Assembly: GCA_018610125.1 (NCBI GenBank)
Contig: JAHEOI010000069.1
Span: forward strand, 1-27,255
Origin: Verrucomicrobiota bacterium
GTDB lineage: Bacteria; Verrucomicrobiota; Verrucomicrobiia; Limisphaerales; JAHEOI01
Reading direction: 5' to 3'
DNA: 27,255 nt
Shown: piece after piece, positions 1 to 8,257 of the stretch
How positions within the stretch are numbered: position 1 is the first letter of the stretch
Layout of the letters: the number at the start of each line of letters is the position of its first letter
Position numbers and translations under genes: made by a program
The notes under the pieces: generated by a model
The model's input: the letters and a program-made list of their open reading frames with translations, nothing else
Told to the model about the DNA's origin: nothing
Database searches by the model: none

Positions 1-113
1 CACCGGGTACCCTGGCGGCTTCCCGCCACCGGCTGACCGGGGTCCGACAGCCACCCGATAAATAACGATAACGGCTTTGCAGGCGTCGTCGCCTCCTCTC
101 GACCCATCTTGGC

Positions 114-863
114 TCAACAATGCCAGTCCCACGCACTTGGCCTTAGGAGTGGAGCACAATCCCGCCAAGGCCTGGCGAGGCCGGCTTCCAAAGCGCGCAA
201 CGCCCGAATAAAACGTTGCCGAACCCCCAAAATGGCGTCACTCAAAGCCTCCGTTCCCGATGCCTCCGGTTGGATTGACAATTCTTCCGCCACCCGGCTA
301 TGGGCATGACGCACGGACCTTACTTCCATCAACCGTATCGCCACCTTCAGCGCATCGCCGATGATGCGGGCTACTTCGGGATCGTTATCGAGGGCCATTT
401 CAAATCGCGTGACCTCGTGACTCTCACGTCCCCCGTGCTTCGTTGCGGCCTCGGCCAATCCGGTCGTCCGACTCGTGCCTTCCGTCCCCTCCGACGCCGG
501 AAGGTCATCAAGATCGACCTCAAGCCGCTCCGGTGGATCCTGAGGTTGCTGAGGGGCCCGATTCACCTCAGCCCGACACGCCGCATTCCTTAACCTTTCT
601 GAGCGACCGGCAACCCGGTGATCCAGCTCCCTGAACTCGGTCAGCGCTTCGTGACATAGGACATTCCCAAGCTGCTTCATCAGCTTGGCCTCCCAGTCCG
701 ACTGATCCCGACCTGTATCGGTCGCCCGATCACCCGCGTTCCTTGAGGTTGAAGGATTCTCCGCCCGAGGGCGACCAGGCCTATGAGGGCGATTCCCCTC
801 CTTGAATCGCGTCCCAAGACCTACCCCGTAAAACGATCCGTAATATGATCTTCTCCATTTCAT
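114..863 (-). CDS. hypothetical protein, DUF5681-like N-terminus
   Basis: A 249-residue soluble protein of unknown function. Residues about 17-33 (GTRFKEGNRPHRPGRPR) resemble the short Gly/Pro/Arg motif of DUF5681, found at the N-terminus of proteins often near mobile or phage-derived genes. The rest is charged and Arg/Glu-rich with likely helices and no membrane segment or catalytic motif that I recognise. The ATG at 863 is preceded by a good minus-strand -10 (TATAAA at 880-875), so the mRNA may have almost no 5' leader. Opposite-strand frames are also open here, which lowers certainty, but this is the longest frame and has the best N-terminal signature. No neighbour explains its role. The DUF5681 link is by eye only. 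Confidence 0.5.
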   Translation of the reverse strand: MKWRRSYYGSFYGVGLGTRFKEGNRPHRPGRPRAENPSTSRNAGDRATDTGRDQSDWEAKLMKQLGNVLCHEALTEFRELDHRVAGRSERLRNAACRAEVNRAPQQPQDPPERLEVDLDDLPASEGTEGTSRTTGLAEAATKHGGRESHEVTRFEMALDNDPEVARIIGDALKVAIRLMEVRSVRHAHSRVAEELSIQPEASGTEALSDAILGVRQRFIRALRALEAGLARPWRDCAPLLRPSAWDWHC

Positions 864-867
864 AATA

Positions 868-883
868 CCGTAATTTTATACGG
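868..883 (-). promoter_or_regulatory. inverted repeat over the -10 region of the 114-863 gene
   Basis: CCGTA (868-872) and TACGG (879-883) form a perfect 5-bp inverted repeat with a 6-bp spacer, and the minus-strand -10-like TATAAA (880-875) lies between them. A weak -35-like TTGCAT lies about 15 bp upstream. The position suits an operator or simply a promoter. It is a short match and could be chance. Confidence 0.3.
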
Positions 884-1064
884 CATTTCGCTCCAATGCA
901 AGTTCAATCTGATGGCGGATAATGGAGGCCAACTGGCATGGTAATTGCTCCATGTAACGATGAGAGGGAATAGAAGGCCAATTTGGGTCCTCAGCACTGG
1001 TATGGGAAAGGGCGCGCAGCCCCCGTAATTCGGAATGGAGGGACCTCGAAGATAACGGGTTTTT

Positions 1065-1093
1065 TTGACACTGGTAAGCTCGCAACGTAGTTT
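1065..1093 (+). promoter_or_regulatory. sigma70-type promoter for the prepilin-like gene
   Basis: A perfect -35 TTGACA at 1065-1070 is followed, after a 17-bp spacer, by TAGTTT at 1088-1093 as a partial -10. Transcription would start near 1100, about 15 bases before the ATG at 1115. The -10 is poor but the spacing is ideal. Confidence 0.45.
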
Positions 1094-1114
1094 CAATTAG
1101 GAACGTAAAGCGCG

Positions 1115-1915
1115 ATGGTCGACGCCAAATCCCAATTCAGCCTTCAGGAGAAAGCTCGCACAGAAGCGGGGCGTGGCTTTTCGCTTCTTGAGCTGCTCGT
1201 TGTGATAGCGATCCTTGCGATCGTGGCTGCCCTCTTGCTTCCCGCCCTCTCCCAATCGAAAGAAGCAGCCCGCTCGGCTTATTGTAAAAACAATCTCCGG
1301 CAAATAGGGATGGGGTTGATCATGTACGCCAACCAAGATGGACACTATCCCTATACCGCCGACTTCTCGACTGGAAACCTGTGGAACAACAGCCTTGAGC
1401 CGTTTGTCAGTGGGAGTAAGGAGGTCTTTGACTGTCCCTCATACCGAGGGAATACCGGCTTCACTTGGAAAAAGGACACCATTTATTATCGGGGCGGGAG
1501 CTACGGATACAACGGGTTTGGATCACGGAGCCGTCACTATCGCTATCATTCGAACTCGGAGCTACTCGGCTTGGGCGGAGATCGAAGCTACCGGACCCAG
1601 CGTTCCATGCGCCCAATCCCAGCCTCGCGCGTACGGTTCCCGAACGAAATGATCGCCATCGGGGATTCGGTGGATACGATTTATGGGATCCCGAGCTACA
1701 TCCTTAATCTTAAAGATGCCCAAGATGACGAAGATGCCAGGCACGGCAACGGTTTGAACATCCTCTTTTGTGACGGTCACATTGAATTTCTGCAAAAGGA
1801 GGACCTGGTTCGCAAAACCAGCTCGGCACGCCGCCGTTGGAACTCCGACCACCGACCTCACTTCACGCAGGTTAAGACCGGGGATCCCTCTCAACGTGCC
1901 TCAAGCGTGAAGTAG
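1115..1915 (+). CDS. prepilin-type N-terminal methylation domain / H-X9-DG protein
   Basis: A 266-residue type II secretion pseudopilin-like protein. The prepilin peptidase signature GFSLLELLVVIAILAIVAAL lies at about residues 21-40, with cleavage expected after the Gly and an N-methylated Phe. After a helix with CKNNLRQIGMGL, the C-terminal half is a globular domain with aromatic Gly/Tyr/Ser-rich segments. It ends in RHGNGLNILFCDGHIEF, an exact H-X9-DG motif. This architecture is greatly expanded in Verrucomicrobiota, Planctomycetota and Lentisphaerota. The protein is inferred to sit in the inner membrane or periplasm; its ligand is unknown. No type II secretion or pilus genes lie beside it, so it is a solitary member. 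It converges with the release-factor-like gene, with only 5 bp between the stop codons. Confidence 0.88.
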   Translation: MVDAKSQFSLQEKARTEAGRGFSLLELLVVIAILAIVAALLLPALSQSKEAARSAYCKNNLRQIGMGLIMYANQDGHYPYTADFSTGNLWNNSLEPFVSGSKEVFDCPSYRGNTGFTWKKDTIYYRGGSYGYNGFGSRSRHYRYHSNSELLGLGGDRSYRTQRSMRPIPASRVRFPNEMIAIGDSVDTIYGIPSYILNLKDAQDDEDARHGNGLNILFCDGHIEFLQKEDLVRKTSSARRRWNSDHRPHFTQVKTGDPSQRASSVK

Positions 1916-1920
1916 GCCGC

Positions 1921-2313
1921 TTATTCGCCAGACGGGGCTTTACGGGTCTGTTTGATTTGAGCCCGCTTTCGCTTTGCTTCCACCATCCGCTTTTTGACGC
2001 CGGTCGGTCTTTTTGACTGTTTTCGACGCTGCTTCTCCCAATAAGCTTGTCGGGCCTTCGCCTCCCTTCGCCTTGTCTCTTCAATCAGTTCGAGGATACG
2101 TTGACGCGCGAGCTGACGGTTCTTGCTTTGAGAACGATGCTCCTGGACGGTCACTCCCAACCCCGACGGTCGATGCTTAAGCGTCACAGCGCTTGCCGTC
2201 TTGTTGACATGCTGGCCACCGGGACCTCCCGACCGCGCAAAGACCTCGTCAAACTCGCTCTCCACCAGCCCAAGCCGTTTTAATTCCTCAAGAAATGGCT
2301 GCCACGGATTCAT
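1921..2313 (-). CDS. peptide chain release factor-like protein (RF-1/GGQ domain only)
   Basis: A 130-residue protein consisting of the peptidyl-tRNA hydrolase domain of class I release factors. The loop SGGPGGQHVNKT places the catalytic GGQ at residues 32-34. The stop-codon-recognition domains of RF1/RF2 are absent. The C-terminal third is a strongly basic Lys/Arg tail (KQRRKQSKRP, KKRMVEAKRKRAQ). In ArfB/YaeJ and the mitochondrial C12orf65-type proteins, a similar tail enters the empty mRNA channel of stalled ribosomes. The likely role is hydrolysis of peptidyl-tRNA on stalled ribosomes. I cannot tell ArfB from the C12orf65-like clade by eye, so I give no symbol. It is transcribed divergently from the sulfatase, with 73 bp between starts. 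I see no clear Shine-Dalgarno. Confidence 0.85.
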   Translation of the reverse strand: MNPWQPFLEELKRLGLVESEFDEVFARSGGPGGQHVNKTASAVTLKHRPSGLGVTVQEHRSQSKNRQLARQRILELIEETRRREAKARQAYWEKQRRKQSKRPTGVKKRMVEAKRKRAQIKQTRKAPSGE

Positions 2314-2386
2314 ACAACGCTACAACAAAAATGCTTGGCTCCCGGGATCGGATAAAGTTAAAAAAGCGACAAGCTGATTTGATGTT

Positions 2387-3766
2387 ATGAAAATGACGCC
2401 TAATCTCACTCTCTGCGGTATCTTGGCACTCCTGTTGCAGTGCCTATCAACCGGGGTCGCTGCCAACGTTGGCGACCGCCCGCCAAACGTCGTGCTGATA
2501 GTTGCTGACGACCTGGGCTACGGCGACCTCTCGAGCTATGGTGCCGAGGATTTGCAAACCCCCAACATCGATCGGCTTGTCAGCGAGGGAATGCGCTTTG
2601 ACCGGTTTTATGCCAATTGTCCGGTTTGTTCGCCAACGCGAGCCGCCATTTTGACGGGTCGTTATCCCGAGCTCGTCGGGGTACCCGGGGTGATCCGCAC
2701 CCACGACCGAAACAGTTGGGGTTACCTCTCGCCCGACGCCAAGACCTTGCCCACAATGCTGAAGCGGACCGGCTATAACACCGCACTGATCGGGAAATGG
2801 CACCTTGGTCTTCGACCTGAAAATCATCCCACCGAGCGTGGCTTCGATTTCTTCCACGGGTTCCTGGGTGACATGATGGATGACTACTACACGCACCGGC
2901 GCCACGGCAACAACTACATGCGCCGCAACAAGAAGCAGATCGATCCCGAAGGCCACGCAACCGACCTCTTTACCGAATGGGCCCGGGCTTACCTGAAGCG
3001 GCAGGCAAATTCAGACACCCCCTTTTTCCTGGAGCTCTGCTACAATGCCCCCCATACCCCCATCCAACCTCCCGAAGCTTGGGTCGAAAAGGTCGAGCAG
3101 CGCCAGCCAGACATCTCCGATCAACGTGCCAAGCTGGTGGCCTTGATTGAGCACATGGACTCCGGTGTCGGGAAGGTCGTGGACACCCTTAAGGCCACCG
3201 GGGCCTATGCCAATACCCTGATTCTCTTCACTTCGGACAATGGCGGGCTTTTGCGAGTCGGCGCCGACAATGGGCACCTGCGTGGCAGTAAGCAGGAAGT
3301 TTACGAGGGGGGAATACGGGTGCCTATGTGTGCCGTATGGGAGGGGCATATTGAGCCCGGGTCAAGCAGCAACAAGCTTGCCCTCACAATGGACCTCTTT
3401 CCGACGATCTGCGACGCCGCTCAAGTCCCGGTTCAACACAAGATCGACGGCCATTCCTTGCTGCCGACCCTCCTGGACAAGGGTAACAAACAACCCACAG
3501 AAGATCGCTTTCTCTTTTGGACCCGACGCGAAGGGGGTAATCGCTATATGGGCAAGACCATCTGGGCGGTGCGTCACGGTCCGTGGAAGCTTCTTCAAAA
3601 CAGTCCAATGGAGTCATTCGAGCTTTACAATCTCAAGAAAGATCCCCAAGAACAGCACGACTTATCCAACAGTGCCGGAAAGCGGTTTAATCGGCTCGCG
3701 CGGGCCTTGCGGGCTCATATTCAGGAAGGGGGAGCTGTCCCTTGGCAAAAGCAGGAATCGCGTTGA
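2387..3766 (+). CDS. exported type I (formylglycine) sulfatase, arylsulfatase A-like
   Basis: A 459-residue sulfatase of the alkaline-phosphatase superfamily that hydrolyses sulfate esters, plausibly on sulfated polysaccharide. Residues 1-26 form a signal peptide ending GVAA, which points to the periplasm or outside. The metal-binding start VADDLGYGDLSSYG gives Asp41 and Asp42. The activation motif CSPTR has Cys81 as the residue to be converted to formylglycine, followed by AAILTGRYP. GKWHLG supplies the active-site Lys/His, and LFTSDNGG supplies later metal ligands. The C-terminal subdomain is complete (LYNLKKDPQEQHDL), so the gene looks intact. It needs a formylglycine-generating enzyme or anSME maturase, and neither is in this window. 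It stands alone, with no polysaccharide-utilisation partners beside it. I see no good Shine-Dalgarno before the ATG. Confidence 0.93.
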   Translation: MKMTPNLTLCGILALLLQCLSTGVAANVGDRPPNVVLIVADDLGYGDLSSYGAEDLQTPNIDRLVSEGMRFDRFYANCPVCSPTRAAILTGRYPELVGVPGVIRTHDRNSWGYLSPDAKTLPTMLKRTGYNTALIGKWHLGLRPENHPTERGFDFFHGFLGDMMDDYYTHRRHGNNYMRRNKKQIDPEGHATDLFTEWARAYLKRQANSDTPFFLELCYNAPHTPIQPPEAWVEKVEQRQPDISDQRAKLVALIEHMDSGVGKVVDTLKATGAYANTLILFTSDNGGLLRVGADNGHLRGSKQEVYEGGIRVPMCAVWEGHIEPGSSSNKLALTMDLFPTICDAAQVPVQHKIDGHSLLPTLLDKGNKQPTEDRFLFWTRREGGNRYMGKTIWAVRHGPWKLLQNSPMESFELYNLKKDPQEQHDLSNSAGKRFNRLARALRAHIQEGGAVPWQKQESR

Positions 3767-3914
3767 GCTCGAGCCGAGCTCCGGAACTGAATCACGGGGA
3801 AGCCCCCTTTTGTCCGTCTTTGCACAAAATTTTGATAAATGCATTGACATGGTTTTCAAAATCAGCACGATCAAAGGCGTCCGTTAATAGAACCCTTAGT
3901 AAGAGGATTGCGGT

Positions 3915-4499
3915 ATGAACAGAACGAAAACAATGACAGATCAATGGATATTAAAAGCGGTGTTTGCCGGCATTTTGGCGGCTTCCCTACCGTTCAGTGC
4001 AGCGGCTCAACAGAGCGGTGGTGTCTCGTATAGCGACCAGGGCTACGGTCCCCAACAAGGAGACTGGGAATTGACCCTGGGTGGACAAGGCTCAAATGAC
4101 AAAGACTTTGACGCCGGGTCTTTCGGGGCCTCAGGGACGTTGGGCTATTTCGTCACCGATAGTTGGGAGCTCGCTTTACGGCAACAGGTGAGCTTCGCAG
4201 ACTCAGACACAGCGGGATCACGGTGGAATGGGAGTAGTCGCGGTGCGATCGACTATCATTTCGATTTCGAGCGGGTGCAGCCATTCGTCGGGGCTAACTT
4301 CGGTTATCGCTATGGCGATGATACCGAAGAGTCGTTTCTGGCCGGCCTCGAGGCAGGCTTGAAGTACTACGTTAAGCCAAAAACCTTCATCTTTGCCCGA
4401 GGAGAGTATGGCTGGATCTTTGACGATGCCGACGAGGCCGAAGACACCTTCGACGATGGGCGATTCCTTTACGCCCTCGGTATCGGCTTCAACTTCTAA
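3915..4499 (+). CDS. small outer-membrane beta-barrel protein
   Basis: A 194-residue protein with a signal peptide (about residues 1-31, hydrophobic stretch ending FSAAA). Alternating amphipathic strands then follow: DWELTLGG, GASGTLGYF, WELALRQQV, RGAIDYHFDF, QPFVGANFGYRY, GLEAGLKYYV and FIFARGEYG. The last residue is Phe in LYALGIGFNF, the classic C-terminal beta-signal read by BamA. This fits a small 8-strand OmpA-like or OmpW-like barrel without a periplasmic domain. Turns are rich in Asp/Glu (DDADEAEDTFDDG), suggesting cation-binding surface loops. AGAGGA-like bases at about 3902-3908 give a good ribosome binding site. A second Met at residue 7 is an alternative start. A strong terminator follows, so it is probably monocistronic. 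Ligand unknown. Confidence 0.82.
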   Translation: MNRTKTMTDQWILKAVFAGILAASLPFSAAAQQSGGVSYSDQGYGPQQGDWELTLGGQGSNDKDFDAGSFGASGTLGYFVTDSWELALRQQVSFADSDTAGSRWNGSSRGAIDYHFDFERVQPFVGANFGYRYGDDTEESFLAGLEAGLKYYVKPKTFIFARGEYGWIFDDADEAEDTFDDGRFLYALGIGFNF

Positions 4500-4587
4500 G
4501 CACTCTTAACGCTTAACCGGTCGAATTCGGAGATGAAGGGCCCGCTCGAGGTCCCGTCGGCTCCGAAAGACCTAATCAAGCTCCCCG

Positions 4588-4628
4588 GCTCCCTTGGGCC
4601 AGTCGCACTGGTCAAGGGAGCTTTTTTT
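4588..4628 (+). terminator. rho-independent terminator of the beta-barrel gene
   Basis: GCTCCCTTG (4588-4596) pairs with CAAGGGAGC (4613-4621) and CCAG pairs with CTGG inside, giving about 13 bp with a small internal mismatch. Seven T follow at 4622-4628. It lies 89 bp past the stop codon of the beta-barrel gene. Confidence 0.85.
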
Positions 4629-4859
4629 GGCCACTTCGTTCGCTCTATGCCAAGCCGGCCCATTTTCCAGAAACAAGGCAGGCTCCGACAAAGCGGGTTG
4701 GGGATGAGTGACCGTTCCCCCAGTCGACATGGGCCAATTTCCCCACCTTGTCATCACGATTTCCTGACCCCTGGGCTACTATCAGTCCGGCAAGGCTTAA
4801 ATCCGGGCAAAAGGCCGTTGATTGGGGCCTGGCATGCCGATTGCTTACCGAACTGATAT

Positions 4860-4923
4860 CGATGGGAAGCCTCGAAACAAAAAGAAACACCACAATGGCC
4901 AGAGGTAATGAGGCCTCCCATCG
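4860..4923. repeat. imperfect inverted repeat, possible structured RNA
   Basis: CGATGGGAAGCCTC (4860-4873) and GAGGCCTCCCATCG (4910-4923) pair in 13 of 14 positions around a 36-base A-rich loop. There is no T-run, so it is not a simple terminator. Function unknown. Confidence 0.5.
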
Positions 4924-4978
4924 GTAGATGGAACGTTGCTTATTGTACGATCTCCATCACCCACTACATCCACCCAAA

Positions 4979-5016
4979 GAAAGTGGGATGGGCCCGCCCG
5001 GGACCATCCCACTTTC
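4979..5016 (-). terminator. strong 13-bp hairpin, probable terminator of the CARDB/IPT gene
   Basis: GAAAGTGGGATGG (4979-4991) is perfectly complementary to 5004-5016, with a 12-base GC-rich loop. It lies 74 bp beyond the stop of the minus-strand gene ending at 5090. On the minus strand only TTT follows directly. On the plus strand ACTTTTTTC follows, so it could also act from that side, but no plus-strand gene leads into it. Confidence 0.55.
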
Positions 5017-5089
5017 ACTTTTTTCTCCTCCAATGTTGGAGGAAGCGTAAAGTTCGGGGCAGTCTAAAGCTGGCTTCTACAAATGCGGG

Positions 5090-6931
5090 TTATCGGTCAT
5101 TCGAGGCCACCGGGTCAAGGCGGTAAAAGCGATTCCGCCCATTAGCCGGAGGGGAAAAGGGGCTGCCGGCCTCCGGCAAATCAATCCAAGGGCCGGAGAT
5201 ACTCTCAGCGACTTCCAACGTGCGCGAGCTCGGCCAATTTAGTATGACATCTCCATTGGGAGAGGAACGAATCGAGAGGCCCGCCTGGGCGTCCGACTCG
5301 CTTTGACCCAACTCGGGCTCCACCACAGTGATCGGGAGTGACAACGAGTTGTCCAGCTCATCTGTTTCGAAAGCCACCCGCGTATCATCCAGCACCACCC
5401 CCAGGTAGGCAGGACCGGGAGCAAACGCCTCCGGAATGCGGGCGTCATCCGGAAGCGCCACAGAGGTCGATTGCCCCGCCTTTAGCTTCGCCACAGACCG
5501 ACGCCCATTCTTCAAGAGGCTATCTTCAGTCGAGACCGATTGATCCTGCGAGACATAAAATCCCACCGAAAATTGATGATCGACTCCAAGCTTGCCCAGG
5601 TTGGCCACGGTCAGATTGACTCGGTCTCCGATTGCGGCACCGGCCTCGAATCGCAAGGGTCCATTGATACCGAATCGATCAACGACGAAGTCGGGATAAA
5701 GCACATTACCCCGATCGCGCACCATGATATCGATCTGGCCGCTTCGAATAGCCATCCCTTCCTGTGCCGATCGAACGACCAACTCTGCCCGAGCACCGTC
5801 ACTGATCACCTCGCACTCCAAATCCATGGGACCGGATGGATGCGCTGCAAAGGCCTCCTGTAAGAGCCGGCACAACGTGCGGGCGCATTCGATGCGGGTC
5901 GCAGCCGAGTCGAAGCGGATCCCATCGATTCGTGCCTCAACCCCGAAATTTCTCAGATAGGCCACAGCACGGAGATCGATGATTGCACCCTCTCCCCAAT
6001 CTTCCTCGATGGCAATACTCAATGCCCCCTCTTTCGGAGGCATGCTATGGAACCACTTATGCGAGGGAGCGTCAAACCGTGGCCTAAACCCCCTGCGGGC
6101 AGTCGTCCGCCGCACTTGTCGTCCCGACCATAATTGCGCCGGCTCGGAAATAGTGACGCCGTCCAAATTCTGGCCGATCATTTTTTCAGCCCCGGTTCCG
6201 ACCCCGAGCTGCAGCTTATGCTCGAGATCCGCGTGCGATCGGGGAATAAACGGCATCTCTACCACGACTTTGCTCTCGGTTGCTCCCAAGACATCGAGGC
6301 CGATCAACCTGTCGTTTCGATTGAGGGTCACGGAAACATTGTCCGGATTCGAATCAAACTGCCTGCCCAAAATCTCAAACCGATCCCCCTGAATCGCTGT
6401 TACCGATGAAATGCCTTGGATATGGGGTTGATTGGCCGCAGGCGAGGAATTGACTTGGATGGCGATCGCTGCGCTATTGTTCTCTTCGTTCCCTTCGGGA
6501 ACGACATCCAGATCATCGACCAAAACTCCAAGATAGGCAGGACCCGGCGAGAAATCCTCAGGAAGCCGCGCCGTTGCTTTGGGCTTGAGCTCCGTACTGC
6601 TCCCGCTTTGAAGCCTCTGCAATCGCTTGCTACCATCGACCAGCAAGGTGTCTTCGGTCGTGATATCTTGATCCGCGGAGACATAAAACCCGACGGAGCT
6701 CGGGATGATCGCCATCGCTTCCCCCTCGTTCGCAATCTCCACTGTGATTCGGTCCCCTATTTCCGCGCCGGTTTGGACACGCGAGCTTCCGTCCATTTCA
6801 AAACGTGTGACCGCGAAATCCGATGTCGCAATACCTTGCCCGCTTACCAAGCACAGCAGCACGCCATGCATGCCCACACATAATCCCGCTAAGGAGATTC
6901 CCCTACCTCGCCAAAACGTTCGCTGCGTCAT
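5090..6931 (-). CDS. secreted protein with two CARDB-like domains flanking an IPT/TIG-like domain
   Basis: A 613-residue secreted protein of unknown function. I chose ATG 6931 because it begins a plausible signal peptide (MTQRTFWRGRG, then a hydrophobic stretch ending VSGQGIA). The frame stays open to an ATG at 7033 that would add 34 atypical residues but has GGAAG upstream. Two homologous units of about 110 residues (DFAVTRFEMDG to AIAIQV; DFVVDRFGINGP to LPITVV) share GFYVS.DQ, TTEDTLL/STEDSLL, a Lys/Gln/Ser-rich strand, PGPAYLGV and the NEENNS/DELDNS end. They resemble CARDB Ig-like domains. Between them is an IPT/TIG-like unit (IQGISSVTAIQGDRFEILG) and a domain without clear relatives. 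The C-terminus (LEVAESISGPWIDLP to NRFYRLDP) resembles a C-terminal unit common in verrucomicrobial secreted proteins. A surface binding or adhesion role is inferred only. Confidence 0.78.
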   Translation of the reverse strand: MTQRTFWRGRGISLAGLCVGMHGVLLCLVSGQGIATSDFAVTRFEMDGSSRVQTGAEIGDRITVEIANEGEAMAIIPSSVGFYVSADQDITTEDTLLVDGSKRLQRLQSGSSTELKPKATARLPEDFSPGPAYLGVLVDDLDVVPEGNEENNSAAIAIQVNSSPAANQPHIQGISSVTAIQGDRFEILGRQFDSNPDNVSVTLNRNDRLIGLDVLGATESKVVVEMPFIPRSHADLEHKLQLGVGTGAEKMIGQNLDGVTISEPAQLWSGRQVRRTTARRGFRPRFDAPSHKWFHSMPPKEGALSIAIEEDWGEGAIIDLRAVAYLRNFGVEARIDGIRFDSAATRIECARTLCRLLQEAFAAHPSGPMDLECEVISDGARAELVVRSAQEGMAIRSGQIDIMVRDRGNVLYPDFVVDRFGINGPLRFEAGAAIGDRVNLTVANLGKLGVDHQFSVGFYVSQDQSVSTEDSLLKNGRRSVAKLKAGQSTSVALPDDARIPEAFAPGPAYLGVVLDDTRVAFETDELDNSLSLPITVVEPELGQSESDAQAGLSIRSSPNGDVILNWPSSRTLEVAESISGPWIDLPEAGSPFSPPANGRNRFYRLDPVASNDR

Positions 6932-7153
6932 TGCCGGCACTGTAGCATGAGAAATGCCAGCTTCAACCTTACTTAGCGAGGCGTTGCTCCGGACCATTGG
7001 AAGCATGCGGCTAAACAAGAGCTTGGGTTGCATTCAACGCTTCCTGTCTACGCCTCGCTGATTTTCCGCTTTGCGGGAAGGGGAAAAAGGAGAAATGTTC
7101 TTCTCGCCTCGCCGCAGATTCCTCGAAGCCAAAAACAATCAAGAGGAGGGAGA

Positions 7154-7172
7154 AAGCGGCTGGCAGCCGCTT
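7154..7172 (-). terminator. hairpin downstream of mnmA
   Basis: AAGCGGCT (7154-7161) pairs perfectly with AGCCGCTT (7165-7172) around a 3-base loop, 33 bp past the mnmA stop. On the minus strand only a short T/C-rich stretch follows, so termination efficiency is doubtful. Confidence 0.4.
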
Positions 7173-7204
7173 CTACTTTTGCGATGATTGGTCCGCTTGC
7201 TCTG

Positions 7205-8257
7205 CTACGCAATCACGCCCCCTCCTAAACAGGTTTCCTCGTCGTAAATGATCGCGGATTGACCCGGTGCGATGCCGGCATCCTTTCGCTCAAGGTTTAC
7301 CTCCCATCGTCCCTCTCCCAGCGGCCGAATCTCAGCCGCCTCAACCTCCGGTGCGTGTCGAATCTTGGTCCCGACCGACCGCACCGAAGGGGCCCGATTG
7401 ATCCAATGCACCGGATCAATTACAAATTGAAAACGGCGCCGCTCCTCCAGGTATGCCAAATGAGAGACATAAATCCGGTTTTCCGAAAGATCCTTATCAA
7501 CCACATACCAAGGTCCGCCGCTGAGACCGAGGCCTCTTCGCTGACCGATCGTGTAAAACCAAACTCCCTGATGGGTAGCGAGCCGCCGGCCGCTTTCCCA
7601 CTCAACGATGTCACCTCGCTTCTCCCCCAAATGATAACGGACAAATTCGGAATAGCGGATGTTGCCCAAGAAACAGATACCTTGGCTATCCTTTCTGCTC
7701 TGGTTCGGTAACGCAAGCTCTCGGGCCCGCTCCCGTACCTCGTCCTTGCTCAAATGACCGATCGGAAACCATAAGCGGGCAAGCTGCGCCTGGCTTAAAG
7801 CATAAAGGAAATAGGTCTGGTCCTTGACCCGGTCCAGGCCCCGTTTGAGATAATACTCGCCCTCCGCTTCCTCAATCCCGGCATAATGGCCGGTTACAAC
7901 CTTGTCAAAGCTCGAATCCAGCTTCTCGAAAAAGCACCCGAATTTGATTTGTTGATTGCAGAGCACATCCGGACTTGGAGTGCGTCCTTTTTTCAGCTCT
8001 TGCAGCACATACTGCACAATCCGGTCTTGATACTCGGTTTGAAGTGAAACAACCTCCAAAGGGACACCGAGCTGCTCGCAAACGGCCCGTGCGTGCTCAA
8101 GGTCTTCTTCCCACGGACACTCCCCCAAAAAGGCCGCATCATCCTCAAGCCAAATCTTGAGATAAAAGGCGGTCACATCCGTAAAGCCGGCTTCCTTGAC
8201 CCGACTTAAGGCCACTGAGCTATCGACGCCTCCAGACAATAACACTGCAATCTTCAT
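7205..8257 (-). CDS. mnmA: tRNA-specific 2-thiouridylase MnmA
   Basis: A 350-residue cytosolic enzyme that thiolates C2 of the wobble uridine 34 in tRNA-Lys, -Glu and -Gln, using ATP and a sulfur-relay persulfide. The N-terminal PP-loop SGGVDSS (residues 8-14) binds ATP. Cys100 in SPDVLCNQQIKF and Cys195 in DSQGICFLG are the two conserved cysteines of the catalytic disulfide/persulfide pair. The middle domain has GHYAGIEE and KDQTYFLY, and the C-terminal beta-barrel has FYTIGQRRGLGL and APGQSAIIYD. Length and motif order are normal. The ATG at 8257 has AGAGAA upstream. No sulfur-relay genes are adjacent, though thiI, another tRNA thiolase, lies about 6 kb away. Confidence 0.97.
   Translation of the reverse strand: MKIAVLLSGGVDSSVALSRVKEAGFTDVTAFYLKIWLEDDAAFLGECPWEEDLEHARAVCEQLGVPLEVVSLQTEYQDRIVQYVLQELKKGRTPSPDVLCNQQIKFGCFFEKLDSSFDKVVTGHYAGIEEAEGEYYLKRGLDRVKDQTYFLYALSQAQLARLWFPIGHLSKDEVRERARELALPNQSRKDSQGICFLGNIRYSEFVRYHLGEKRGDIVEWESGRRLATHQGVWFYTIGQRRGLGLSGGPWYVVDKDLSENRIYVSHLAYLEERRRFQFVIDPVHWINRAPSVRSVGTKIRHAPEVEAAEIRPLGEGRWEVNLERKDAGIAPGQSAIIYDEETCLGGGVIA

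Larger units (their letters stand above)
4629..5089. other. 461-bp intergenic region with two strong inverted repeats
   Basis: No convincing gene is visible. The first half (4629-4850) is featureless to me. The second half contains an imperfect 14-bp inverted repeat (4860-4873 with 4910-4923) and a perfect 13-bp hairpin (4979-5016). These could belong to the 3' end of the minus-strand gene at 5090-6931 or to a separate small RNA. Confidence 0.5.

Noticed and set aside
13..28. TGGCGG-CTTC-CCGCCA hairpin near the window start
   Set aside because: Six base pairs without a T-run; its context is cut off by the window edge, so no function can be argued.
300..634. Plus-strand open frames (97 and 63 residues) opposite the 114-863 gene
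   Set aside because: Pro/Arg-rich shadow frames with no family signature; the minus-strand frame is longer and has a DUF5681-like N-terminus and a promoter.
860..1096. Minus-strand frames of 78 and 69 residues before the prepilin-like gene
   Set aside because: No recognisable protein features; the stretch is better explained as promoter region for both flanking genes.
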